Below, piece by piece: positions 1 through 7,457 of a stretch of DNA of 20,738 bases. How positions within the stretch are numbered: the first letter of the stretch is position 1; every line of letters starts with the position of its first letter. Position numbers and translations under genes: made by a program. Origin of the DNA: a virus; the IMG/VR virus record IMGVR_UViG_3300037011_000129, positions 1 to 20,738 of that record. One strand, given 5' to 3'. The notes under the pieces were generated by a model, which saw nothing but the letters and a program-made list of their open reading frames with translations, searched no databases and was not told the DNA's origin.

Positions 1-1203
1 GAGAATCTTGAGGTTCACGGCCCCCACGAACAGTCCTTGGGCGATCCGGTCTTCGGCGACCTCGTTGTACTGCTCCATCACGCAGTAGTGCTCCCCGTTG
101 GCGACCGAGGGGCAGGTATCCCCTTGATCCAGAACACGGGCAACTGCATCCGTCATTTGCAGGGCTTCCCGCTTGAGGGAGGATTGAACTCTCACCGTGG
201 CGTCGATGATGTAGTAGAGACGGGCGAACTGGAGCCGTCCCTCCTTTCGGGAGATGGAGCGTTCCAGTTCCGGAGTCCGCACGCGAATTGAGAGGTACTG
301 GGTCATCTTGTTCACGAAGACAACCACCGATGGAATCTTGCTGATCTGGAAGAATTCCTCTGCTCCGATGAACACCTCGGGGACTCCGACGAACTGGACT
401 TCGATCTGTCCAACCTGCGGGGAGACCATCGTGACCGTTCGATTGTTCGGCCCGCCGAGAGAGGCGAACAGGTCTATGTTCCGGGCCGGATCAGTGGTCA
501 GGTTGTAGACCTTGATAGGAGGCACGACCGTCACATCCAGTCCAATGTCCCGCTCAACCTCCACGGTGTCGCAAGGCGTGGCGATCTCCGCGATGAAGAA
601 CATCGGCACCTTGATCTCGGCGTCAAGGCACCGTTTGAGGGAGCGCGTCACGTCCTCGTACAAATCCATCGTGTGCTTGTTGAAGATGATGGTGTTTTTG
701 AGAACAGGGCGTTGCAATCCCCCGGCTCCGGGCGTGAGGAGGACTTTGAGCCGAACTTGATGAGGGGAAGAGAAGGGGAAGAGTGGCATCCTCCGGTCTA
801 TTGTCAGGATGTCGTTGTAAGTATCCGCGAGAATCCCAACGGCAGGGAGCCACGCATCCGGGCCATCAACCCACACGAGGAAACTTGCCCCGTCGTCGTT
901 CGATAGTTGGAACGCGATTTTGGCTTCCTGCGCGGGGAGAAGATTGTCGATGGCAGGCTCTATGGAGGCGACCACCTCGAACCCGAAGAGTTCCGTGATC
1001 CCCTCCCCCTTCCAGTTCGGGAGGATGACCGCAGTTTCGTAATACTTCCCCTGCGGGTCGTATTTGGTTTGGTCGAGATCGAGCTTCCGGAGGGTGACTC
1101 CAATATTCGGAAGAAGCACGGACTTCTCCGCCGTCGCCGGAACGATGGGGGACTCCAAGATAATGCCCTCGAACGTCGTGAGATCGTCAACACGAACAGG
1201 CAT
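1..1203 (-). CDS. Large virion structural protein, N-terminal 401 codons (runs off left edge)
   Basis: An open frame with no stop runs from ATG at 1203 to base 1, so the gene is cut by the window edge. I checked every codon of this frame by eye. The start overlaps the stop of the upstream tail-completion gene as TAATG, and AAGAGG lies about 8 bases before it. Residues about 90-180 look like a beta-sandwich (phrases such as FQLSNDDGASFLVW and PVLKNTIIF), of the kind found on tail and adsorption proteins. Residues from about 180 include MFFIAEI, YNLTTDPARNIDLFASL and VGVPEVFIGAEEFFQI. Residues about 330-400 (ARLYYIIDATVRVQSS, then EALQMTDAVARVLDQG) faintly resemble tail-terminator proteins. No signal peptide or membrane segment is visible. 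Following head-closure and tail-completion genes, it is probably a neck or tail protein, possibly a fusion. The exact function is not recognised. Confidence 0.8.
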   Translation of the reverse strand, partial: MPVRVDDLTTFEGIILESPIVPATAEKSVLLPNIGVTLRKLDLDQTKYDPQGKYYETAVILPNWKGEGITELFGFEVVASIEPAIDNLLPAQEAKIAFQLSNDDGASFLVWVDGPDAWLPAVGILADTYNDILTIDRRMPLFPFSSPHQVRLKVLLTPGAGGLQRPVLKNTIIFNKHTMDLYEDVTRSLKRCLDAEIKVPMFFIAEIATPCDTVEVERDIGLDVTVVPPIKVYNLTTDPARNIDLFASLGGPNNRTVTMVSPQVGQIEVQFVGVPEVFIGAEEFFQISKIPSVVVFVNKMTQYLSIRVRTPELERSISRKEGRLQFARLYYIIDATVRVQSSLKREALQMTDAVARVLDQGDTCPSVANGEHYCVMEQYNEVAEDRIAQGLFVGAVNLKIL

Positions 1204-1751
1204 TACCCGAGCCTCTTAACCAAATTGTCGAACATCGGAGCGAGAACCTCGTCCGCGTACTCGTCCAGTTCTTCAGCGGCAGGGGCGAACCACGGACGGG
1301 GCGGGATCGTCACGAACTTGGTATCCGCACGAAGAGGGAATCCTTGGGACAGGAAGAACCCGCGAATCCCTTCGGTCACGGGAACATTCGCGCCCTTCTC
1401 GTGGACCTCGCCGACCATCTCAAGGTCTTGACCCTTGTCTCCGGTAGCATCATCGGGGATTCCGGCGTACCACCGCTTCCCCTCTTTCCACGTCGTCATG
1501 GCGCGGACGAAAGTACCGCTCTCGATGAGGAGCTTGTCGTGCCCCTTGAGGGTCTTGGTCATGTCGTTGAGTTCGGCCCACCCTGCGCGGCCCCGGTTGA
1601 TTCCATCGACGATGAAGCCCTTGGCCGCTTCAGCCAACGCCTTCATTCCGGCGTCCGTCCGCTTCCCGGTGAGCGATTGTTGGGCTCTCGCCATATCGCG
1701 GATGAGCTTCCGGTGCTTTCCGTAGGGGGCAATTCGTATGCTGATAGCCAT
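1203..1751 (-). CDS. Tail-completion / virion morphogenesis protein, HK97-gp10-like
   Basis: The product is 182 aa. The start ATG at 1751 overlaps the upstream stop as TGATG, with GGGG about 8 bases before it; the frame stays open further upstream but that part lies inside the previous gene. The layout fits the HK97 gp10 / virion-morphogenesis group: a helical N-terminus (residues 12-75), a middle with a substrate-like stretch (KRWYAGIPDDATGDKG, about 92-107), then EVHEKGANVP (116-124), and near the end TKFVTIPPRPWFAPAAEEL (144-162), matching the usual 'vHE.G...T...IPaRPf' pattern. In siphoviruses and myoviruses these proteins finish the tail or its junction with the head. Its place after connector and closure genes and before a large tail-type protein agrees. 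The family call is by motif pattern only. Confidence 0.75.
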   Translation of the reverse strand: MAISIRIAPYGKHRKLIRDMARAQQSLTGKRTDAGMKALAEAAKGFIVDGINRGRAGWAELNDMTKTLKGHDKLLIESGTFVRAMTTWKEGKRWYAGIPDDATGDKGQDLEMVGEVHEKGANVPVTEGIRGFFLSQGFPLRADTKFVTIPPRPWFAPAAEELDEYADEVLAPMFDNLVKRLG

Positions 1752-2194
1752 CAGATCGACCCCAGCGACTTCCTCTGCTGTTCTACATCGACGTGCAAGA
1801 GGATAGGCTTGGCGAAGTGCTTCTGGCGATTCCCTCCGAAGGGCGACGCCTTGCTCGCCTTGATGACGTTGAAATCGCAAGGCACGCCACCGACCTCCAC
1901 GATCCGGTCACCCTTCTTCAAGAGGAACCCCGTCTGAACCCTGTCCAGATCGGAGAACCGGAAGACGAAATGCGCCGTGGAGGGAAGGGCATCCCCGGTG
2001 GCCGATCTCTGGAGCTTGAAGGTCTGTTCGAGGCCGACAACCTGACCGATGATTTCGACGGGGGCAGTGTAGACGCGATTCTCCTTGGCCTCTCGAAAGT
2101 CCTTGTCCCTGACCGTGGTGGCGGTCGAGAGAACGCGGACTTTCACCACGATCTTGTTGATCCGAACAGGACGCAGACCAAGGCCGGGAGGCAT
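1751..2194 (-). CDS. Putative head-closure (stopper) protein
   Basis: The product is 147 aa, starting at ATG 2194, only 4 bases after the stop of the upstream gene. The ribosome site is weak (AGAGAG directly before ATG), so translation is probably coupled. The N-terminus is basic (GLRPVRINKIVVKVRV). The body is predicted beta-rich, with AHFVFRFSDLDR (about 74-85), LLKKGDRIVEVGGVPCDFNVI (about 91-111) and PILLHVDVEQQRK near the end. The 'kGDri.......f.Vi.v' pattern and the size recall head-closure proteins of the SPP1 gp16 / Phage_H_T_join type, which seal the connector after DNA packaging. Position between connector and tail-completion genes supports this. No diagnostic residue is visible, so another minor neck protein remains possible. 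Confidence 0.5.
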   Translation of the reverse strand: MPPGLGLRPVRINKIVVKVRVLSTATTVRDKDFREAKENRVYTAPVEIIGQVVGLEQTFKLQRSATGDALPSTAHFVFRFSDLDRVQTGFLLKKGDRIVEVGGVPCDFNVIKASKASPFGGNRQKHFAKPILLHVDVEQQRKSLGSI

Positions 2195-2198
2195 CTCT

Positions 2199-2423
2199 CT
2201 ATTCTACCTTCTTCTTCGACTTTGTGGCAATCAGGCCGTCTTTGCCGAGAGGGGGAGGGGTCGGAGGCTTTCCCTCATAGCCGAAGGGCTTGACCTTGAG
2301 GGACTTCTTCCATTTCCGCTCATCGAAAGCATCCTGATCCTCGCGGCCTTCCGTGAGATTCCGGAGCATATCGTTCACGAGGCTGGCGGGCTTCTTCTTA
2401 CCCTTCCCAGATTCTTCGGCCAA
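2199..2423 (-). CDS. Small basic protein with TTG start
   Basis: The product is 74 aa and unrecognised. The start is set by the ribosome site: GGAGAGGAG, then six bases, then TTG at 2423, inside the last 26 bases of the Zeta-like kinase gene. A longer frame would begin with another TTG at 2471 but has no such site, and the first in-frame ATG (2369) would lose a well-placed start. The protein is lysine-rich and probably partly disordered: KGKKKPASLVNDML near the N-terminus, the acidic helix EGREDQDAFDERKWKK, a proline run (KPPTPPPLG) and a basic end (ATKSKKKVE). It ends at TAG, 4 bases before the next ATG. It may be a small head or DNA-associated protein, or an adaptor for its neighbours; the sequence does not decide. 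Confidence 0.65.
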   Translation of the reverse strand: MAEESGKGKKKPASLVNDMLRNLTEGREDQDAFDERKWKKSLKVKPFGYEGKPPTPPPLGKDGLIATKSKKKVE

Positions 2424-3630
2424 TGGTAGCTCCTCTCCTGACGGCGGGCTTGATCTCCGGGCGTTCGTCAATCGCCTTGAGTGCTCTCTTGTGAATTTCG
2501 TCCACGTTCCACTTCAAGGATTCTTCAGGTATTCGGTCGAGACGCTTTGGGGTTTTCCCGCTATTGTCGAGAATGAAGAAGTCCGCATCCCCTTGGTGTT
2601 GCTCCATGAAGGCGTGGAAGTTCTTGGCCCCGACAGCGTAGCTCTCCGCGAAGAGTTGGGCATCGACCACGCGGCCCGTTCTTTCGGCCCTCTCAAGAAC
2701 TCCGCGCTTGGGATTTTCCCAAGTCTCCTGTGGATTGGCGTGGACGTAGGCGAAGGTGGGCTTGATCCCGCGCTTCTCGCACTCTTCGAGAAGCCACTTG
2801 TTCTCGGTCCCGTTCTGCTCGCCCGCCGAGTCGTAGATCGCGCCTACTTTCTTGGCGACCTCGGACGCCTCGGACACACTAGAGATGGCGTAGCCCTTCC
2901 CAGCCGCAACGCCGCCCGACGTGACCAGCACCGTGCGCTTCTCGGGGGGAAGTTTCGACACCGTATCGTCGAGGTACTTGAGGAAGGCTTTCTTGGCGAC
3001 GGCGTTGGCCGTCTGGTGGACGGCGACGTTGTAACGAGCGCGGGAATCCTTGATCTCGTCCTCGGACTTTCCTTTGGGGTTGTAGTCCGGAGAGAGGAGC
3101 TTCACGTCGTCCGTGGCGAAGACGTTGGGCGCGTCCCCGATCTCGCCCTTCTTGAGACGGGCAAGGTAGTTGTCCACCACTTCGTCCGGGGAACTCTCGT
3201 AGAGATCGGCGAATCTGGATTCGACCTGCCGTTCGTCCGGGGTGAGGTTGGGAAGACGAGGCACCTTGGGCGGAGGGGGAACCTCGTCTCCGGGGACTCC
3301 CACGCGAGATGCGGAGGTCATCCCGCCGTCTCCCGTCTTGTACGGATTGGGGGTGTGGGGATTGGGAACGTGGGTCAGGGGCTCCCCGTCCTTGGAATGG
3401 GTCGCCGTCCCCGCTCTTGGAGGGGCCTCGGCCCTGCTGGATAGGCCGGGGGGCTCTGCCGCACGCCGGGGCTCGCTGGGCGGGGCTTGCTCTCGTTTGG
3501 CCCTCTGGCGGCTCTCCCACGCAAGCCGGGAGGCTTCGGAGCGATCTCCCGCCTTCTCGATCCAATGAGGGAAGGCACCGACAACGCGGCGATTTCCGAA
3601 CAGGGCTTTGTTCAGTTCGCCTGTCGCCAT
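2398..3630 (-). CDS. Zeta-toxin-like P-loop kinase with long disordered N-terminus
   Basis: The product is 410 aa. ATG at 3630 overlaps the stop of the connector gene (TGATG), so coupling is likely; the frame extends upstream only inside that gene. Residues 28-42 carry the motif RSEASRLAWESR, also found twice in the 595-aa protein at 14325-16112. Residues 45-130 are rich in proline and probably disordered. A P-loop kinase domain follows: beta strand plus Walker A TVLVTSGGVAAGKG (233-246, K245), GAIYDSAG (264-270, D267), and RGVLERAERTGRVVDAQLF (309-327), which matches the arginine-rich lid of Zeta toxins, then FFILDNSG (351-358). Zeta toxins phosphorylate UDP-sugars; some phage members have no known substrate. 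No Epsilon-like antitoxin is next to it. Role in the virion operon is unknown; it could be packaged. Confidence 0.7.
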   Translation of the reverse strand: MATGELNKALFGNRRVVGAFPHWIEKAGDRSEASRLAWESRQRAKREQAPPSEPRRAAEPPGLSSRAEAPPRAGTATHSKDGEPLTHVPNPHTPNPYKTGDGGMTSASRVGVPGDEVPPPPKVPRLPNLTPDERQVESRFADLYESSPDEVVDNYLARLKKGEIGDAPNVFATDDVKLLSPDYNPKGKSEDEIKDSRARYNVAVHQTANAVAKKAFLKYLDDTVSKLPPEKRTVLVTSGGVAAGKGYAISSVSEASEVAKKVGAIYDSAGEQNGTENKWLLEECEKRGIKPTFAYVHANPQETWENPKRGVLERAERTGRVVDAQLFAESYAVGAKNFHAFMEQHQGDADFFILDNSGKTPKRLDRIPEESLKWNVDEIHKRALKAIDERPEIKPAVRRGATIGRRIWEG

Positions 3631-4565
3631 CACGCCGTTCCGATATACATGGCGGGGGTCGCGTACTGCTGGAGGATGTCGTCCACTTCGGCGTTCCCGG
3701 TCGTCCACGAACCCCCGGCGGGTCCGTTGAGGGCTTTCATGGGACTCAGGCTGTAGGAGTACCCCTCGACCGACTCCGTGTTGAGGCGGGTTCCGATCCC
3801 GCCGGGAGACTCCGCCGTGTCGATGTCCCCGATCCTCTGCACCTTGTCACGAATGAGGAGGAGGGCGGCCCTCTGGATTGCGTCGGGCACACGCCCATAT
3901 CGGACAACGGGCACTCCGGAAGAGGGGATGGCGAACTCCGTGGGCTCGCAGAGAATCTTGTGGGGAGGACCCGTCACCACGCCCGTCACGATGAACCCGC
4001 CGGACTTCGGCTCAACTTCCTTTCCGACAAGAACAGAATCCCCTGCGCGGATAGGGAGGCTGGCGGGATCGGAAGCGATCTGGATTTCTGTCGCCCCGCG
4101 AAGTACGGGGGCCATCGTAGTCGTGCGAATGGGCGCATAGTCATCGACCAGCCACCCGAACACTCCGTCCATAACAACGAAGAAGGGGTTCTCGGGGAGC
4201 TTCATGTTTCGAGAGAGCATCATGACGTAGCGCGACTTCACCTGATAGGCGATGTCGGGAAGGTTGAACGTGAAGAGTCCCGGCTTCTCAAGCGCGAGGG
4301 CGAACAGTTGGAGGATGGGGATTTGGTTCGGCATCCGGGCGACACTCGACCGCCCGGAGTCCGTGGGCTGGCGGAGGCGAACGGGGAGGAACCATTGATC
4401 GGTCAAGCGATTGATGAGGTGGCACACCTCCGGAATGAGGAGACGGAGCCTGTCGTCGGGGATACAGAACTCTCCCCCGCCATCGGGAATTCCAGCGCAC
4501 CTGACCTGTTCGATGGTCACGTACCGGAAAACCGTGTGTAGGCCGTTCGCCAATCCAGCAGGCAT
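3630..4565 (-). CDS. Head-tail connector/adaptor protein with central insertion
   Basis: The product is 311 aa. ATG at 4565 has GGGG six bases upstream and begins 9 bases after the previous stop. The N-terminal part (IPDDRLRLLIPEVCHLINRL, then DQWFLPVRL, about 35-64) and the C-terminal part (PDAIQRAALLLIRDKVQRIGD, then IGTRLNTESVEGYSYSLSP, about 227-275) together match the helical adaptor proteins that dock under the portal (HK97 gp6 / SPP1 gp15 group, Phage_connect families). Those are usually 100-200 aa; here about residues 140-220 form an extra, probably beta-rich segment (TEIQIASDPASLPIRAGDSV, FIVTGVVTGPPHKILCEP) placed between the two halves. The neighbours, capsid upstream and closure/completion genes downstream, support a head-tail joining role. 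The assignment rests on pattern recognition, not on a search. Confidence 0.6.
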   Translation of the reverse strand: MPAGLANGLHTVFRYVTIEQVRCAGIPDGGGEFCIPDDRLRLLIPEVCHLINRLTDQWFLPVRLRQPTDSGRSSVARMPNQIPILQLFALALEKPGLFTFNLPDIAYQVKSRYVMMLSRNMKLPENPFFVVMDGVFGWLVDDYAPIRTTTMAPVLRGATEIQIASDPASLPIRAGDSVLVGKEVEPKSGGFIVTGVVTGPPHKILCEPTEFAIPSSGVPVVRYGRVPDAIQRAALLLIRDKVQRIGDIDTAESPGGIGTRLNTESVEGYSYSLSPMKALNGPAGGSWTTGNAEVDDILQQYATPAMYIGTA

Positions 4566-4574
4566 TTCAACCCC

Positions 4575-4943
4575 TTATGTGGGATTCATCTTCTTCCGAC
4601 TGATGTGGTAGTAGAGCCACGGGTCGGCAAGGTCTTCCGTGATTTCACGCCACTCCTTGACTGTAACATCCAGAGTGTCGGAACGGAACTTCTTCGGGTC
4701 GATCATGGACTCGCGCTTCGTGAAGTCGATGGGAGGGAAATCCCCGATGGGGACTCCTGCGCTGTCCGTCTCCCGAAGTAGGTACGTTCCGGATTCCGGC
4801 GTTCCCATGCGGAGGAACAAATCGGCGTCACGCTCATCCGCTACGGGAGTCGCGCCTGCCGAAGTGAAATGGTAGGAGAGGCCGCTCCAAGGACCGAGAA
4901 TCTGTCTGACACCACCAAAGCGGAAAGTGAAATACCTCGTCAT
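4575..4943 (-). CDS. Hypothetical protein between capsid and connector genes
   Basis: The product is 122 aa and unrecognised. It starts at ATG 4943, after a G-rich stretch (GGGGGGCGG) that can act as a ribosome site, and directly below a 12-bp hairpin that follows the capsid gene. It begins with a beta-like, aromatic stretch (TRYFTFRFGGVRQILGPW), then TSAGATPVADERDADLFLRMG (about 27-47), TYLLRETDSAGVPIGDFPP, and ends with a helix KEWREITEDLADPWLYYH before KKMNPT. No membrane segment or signal peptide is visible. The place suggests a capsid accessory, decoration or connector-docking protein. It ends at TAA, 9 bases before the connector start. Confidence 0.65.
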   Translation of the reverse strand: MTRYFTFRFGGVRQILGPWSGLSYHFTSAGATPVADERDADLFLRMGTPESGTYLLRETDSAGVPIGDFPPIDFTKRESMIDPKKFRSDTLDVTVKEWREITEDLADPWLYYHISRKKMNPT

Positions 4944-4955
4944 CCGCCCCCCGGA

Positions 4956-4983
4956 GTCCCCTCCCCCGGATGGGGGAGGGGAC
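4956..4983 (-). promoter_or_regulatory. Perfect 12-bp GC hairpin after the capsid gene
   Basis: Bases 4956-4967 and 4972-4983 are exact reverse complements with a 4-base loop, giving a 12-bp stem with ten G-C pairs. It sits between the capsid stop (5005-5007) and the start of the 122-aa gene (4943). No T-run follows on the minus strand, so it is not a classic intrinsic terminator. It may protect the 3' end of capsid mRNA, attenuate readthrough, or control access to the G-rich ribosome site just downstream. Confidence 0.7.
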
Positions 4984-5004
4984 AGGTTGGTGGTTCAGGG
5001 TTGG

Positions 5005-6387
5005 TTAGACCAAGAGCGTCCGGCGACGGATGTTCTTCGTCTTCACGATGGCGTCCACGTTCTCCACCTGCGCGTCCACCTGATTGTAGACGATGGTCTC
5101 GATCTGGTCCGTGTTCTTGTTGAACTCCGTGAAGATACGGGTTCCATCGAGAATGCCCCAGATGAAGTTCTTGGGGTTCGCCAGCCAGATGAAGGACCCC
5201 TCGAACACCGTGTTGGCCGAGCCGCTCGCCGCGCCCGCCTTCACCACGTCCACCGCCGGGAACGGGTCGATGAAGGGGACGTTCGGCCCGAGCAGGCCGA
5301 GGGTCGAGTACGCCTGCGACGCGCCCGCCACGGGCATGAGACGCAGTTCCGACGCCGCGCCCACCGTGGGCGAGATGAGGAGCAGACGACCTTCGCGGTC
5401 GTCGCGGGCCACGTCGGTCAGGAGCGTCGGGATCGCCGCCTTGAGCGCGGCGTTGATCTGACGCGCCACCTCAACCGCGTTGAGGGTGCCGTGCGTGAGA
5501 ACGATGGTCACGCCCGCGCCGGGGGCTCCGTCCACCTTCAGCTTCACCGTGTCGTTGCTGGAGGTGATGATGAACGGCTGGAACTCGGAACCGAGGAACT
5601 CCGCGCTCGTCGCCGCCGTGATCGTGATCGGGGCGTCGTCGGGGATGAGGGGGATGCGGATCATCGGCGTGCCGAGCGGAGCCATCTCCGCGCCCTGAAG
5701 GGCCGCGTCGCCGAGGATCGTGCCGCGATCCGACACGACATCCGCCCAGTCCGTTGCGATGGAGTCGCCCACCAGCCAGCGGAGACCGGGGTCGTTCTTG
5801 TACTGCTTGGGGATGCGACGCTTCATCTCGGAGAAGATGCCCTTCTGGATCGAGGCACCCTTCACGTCGAGGATGTGCGCCCCTTCGGTCTGGAGGTTCC
5901 AGCCGTTGAGACGGCGCAGGAGGCGGTCGCGGGGGCTCGTGCCGACCGTGGTCACGTCGCCGTTGATGGCGAGGTCTTCCATGTCGGTCGAGATGCGCTC
6001 GACCATCGTGTTCATGATGGTCTGCTCGAACTCGTTCTGCTCGATGTTGCCCTGCAACACCTCGGTCGTGATGTTCCACGCACTGCGGAGCTTCTGCGCC
6101 CGCAGGACGATGCGCTGGAACTTCGCACGGGACAGGTTGCCCGTGTCGGTGGCCTCGTCCACGCTCTCCGTGACGGGCTCGCCGATCCACAGCTTGTCCA
6201 CGTCCATCAGGGGACGGGGCATCCGGATGAACCGGGAGATCGGGAGCAGGACCGAGAACTTCTTGACGAGGGTGACGAACTGGGTCTGCTGAAGCGGGTT
6301 CAGCAACCCGCCCGTGAGAAGGTCGCTCGTGGCGATGGTCTTCTCGATCATCTCTTCGTTGGCATCACGGCTCGCTACAGCGTTCAT
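5005..6387 (-). CDS. Major capsid protein, HK97 fold, with inserted domain
   Basis: The product is 460 aa. ATG at 6387 is preceded by AGGAGG at 9 bases, one of the strongest ribosome sites here. Residues 1-60 resemble an N-terminal arm; LLTGGLLNPLQQTQFVTLVK starts the N-terminal fold. GNLSRAKFQRIVLRAQKLRS (83-102), AWNITTEVL and FEQTIMNTMVERISTDMEDL (120-139) match the E-loop and spine helix of HK97-type capsid proteins; INGD follows. The axial and P-domain end is seen at 395-450 (FEGSFIWLANPKNFIWGILD, then TDQIETIVYNQVDAQVENVD). Between them, about 255-375, is an extra domain like flagellin/hook 'IN' modules (AVEVARQINAALKAAIP, then GRLLLISPTVGAASELRL). It follows the protease/scaffold gene, as usual. 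It forms the icosahedral shell; no N-terminal cleavage site can be set from sequence. Confidence 0.93.
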   Translation of the reverse strand: MNAVASRDANEEMIEKTIATSDLLTGGLLNPLQQTQFVTLVKKFSVLLPISRFIRMPRPLMDVDKLWIGEPVTESVDEATDTGNLSRAKFQRIVLRAQKLRSAWNITTEVLQGNIEQNEFEQTIMNTMVERISTDMEDLAINGDVTTVGTSPRDRLLRRLNGWNLQTEGAHILDVKGASIQKGIFSEMKRRIPKQYKNDPGLRWLVGDSIATDWADVVSDRGTILGDAALQGAEMAPLGTPMIRIPLIPDDAPITITAATSAEFLGSEFQPFIITSSNDTVKLKVDGAPGAGVTIVLTHGTLNAVEVARQINAALKAAIPTLLTDVARDDREGRLLLISPTVGAASELRLMPVAGASQAYSTLGLLGPNVPFIDPFPAVDVVKAGAASGSANTVFEGSFIWLANPKNFIWGILDGTRIFTEFNKNTDQIETIVYNQVDAQVENVDAIVKTKNIRRRTLLV

Positions 6388-6425
6388 CTGATTCTTCCTC
6401 CTAAGTTTTCAAAAATCCACACGAT

Positions 6426-7457
6426 CTAGTATTTGGCGGTGGCCTCGCCCGCCGCCTTGTCGAAGAGTCCTCTCCACGTCCCGGCCCTGCCCTTCGACGG
6501 CACCTTGACCGTGGAATCCACCGTCCCGCGAGGTCCGCTCTGGCTCACACCGCCAGCCTTCTCCACCCTGACCACGCGACCCTCCAGATCAGCGAGACGC
6601 CTGTTGGAGTCGTTCGTGACCGAGCCGAGTTCCTCCAACGACTTCTGGAGAAGCTCGGAGTTCCGCGCCTGTTCCTCGGCCATCTTCTCGATGGCGACTT
6701 CGATGAAAGACTTGGTGATCTCGGTTTGCTTCTCGACCAGACCGCCCAGAGCCTTCTCCAGCGACTCCGGAGTGAGGGACTTGCCGAAGTTGTCGTTGGT
6801 TCCGACCTGCGGAAGATTGCCCGCCTCGCGGAGCTTCTTCATGGTGAGGTCGAGGGCTTCCTTGGCCGTCATCGTGGTGGACTTGATCTCCCCGCCCACC
6901 TGAATGTCCCGGCGGGAGTCGGTCACGGCAGTCGCGGCCATCGCCGCGTCGCCCGTGGCCTTGTCGGGGCTGAACGCACCCTTGGGGCTCGCGCCCGAAA
7001 GGTCGCGGGGCGCGAAGGGCGCATCCGCCGCGATCATGGACACGGCCATCTGCTCGCCCGCGCCGAGAGCGGCACCGCTGGCCTTGGCGAGAAGGTGCCG
7101 AGTCGTCCAGAGGGCGTTGTAGGCCGCGTTGACGATCTCCTTCTCCTCGTCGCTTCCGGAGGAGAGAGGGGCGTCAGGGGTCGGGTTGTTGTACTTGGAG
7201 AGAAGGATGGCGATGTCGTTGACGAGATCAGCCACTCCGGTCTCTCCCGCGTTCCGGGCTTTCATCTCAGGCTTCATGACTTCTTTCTCCGGTTGGGGTT
7301 TGCAGTCCTTGACGGCCACCTTGTTCTCGGTTGCGGCAGGGCAGACGGCCTTCTCCGCAGAAGCGGGGCTGGCGGTCGTGGTGCTTGCAGGAGTCCGGGG
7401 AGTCGTCTCCATCTCGGTCGGCGTCTCCTCTTCCGTGGGAGTCCCTTCCTTGTTCAT
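6426..7457 (-). CDS. Possible nested scaffold protein from internal start
   Basis: An in-frame ATG at 7457 (Met227 of the protease/scaffold) is preceded by GGAGGAAGAGGAAAG, a very strong purine-rich ribosome site for this genome. Translation from it would give a 343-aa protein holding only the linker and the coiled-coil scaffold part, without the protease. This is the arrangement of lambda C/Nu3, where the scaffold is made from an internal start within the protease gene. The same bases encode Gly-Gly-Arg-Gly-Lys, so coincidence is possible. The start lies exactly between the folded protease domain and the linker, which favours a real nested gene. Confidence 0.5.
   Translation of the reverse strand: MNKEGTPTEEETPTEMETTPRTPASTTTASPASAEKAVCPAATENKVAVKDCKPQPEKEVMKPEMKARNAGETGVADLVNDIAILLSKYNNPTPDAPLSSGSDEEKEIVNAAYNALWTTRHLLAKASGAALGAGEQMAVSMIAADAPFAPRDLSGASPKGAFSPDKATGDAAMAATAVTDSRRDIQVGGEIKSTTMTAKEALDLTMKKLREAGNLPQVGTNDNFGKSLTPESLEKALGGLVEKQTEITKSFIEVAIEKMAEEQARNSELLQKSLEELGSVTNDSNRRLADLEGRVVRVEKAGGVSQSGPRGTVDSTVKVPSKGRAGTWRGLFDKAAGEATAKY

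Noticed and set aside
2398-2423. Classical toxin-antitoxin pair formed by the Zeta-like gene and the 74-aa gene
   Set aside because: The small protein lies after the kinase, not before it as in Epsilon-Zeta, and shows no Epsilon-like helical bundle. It is kept only as a possibility to test.
4956-4983. Rho-independent terminator after the capsid gene
   Set aside because: The stem is strong but no T-run follows on the minus strand, so I call it a regulatory or protective hairpin instead.
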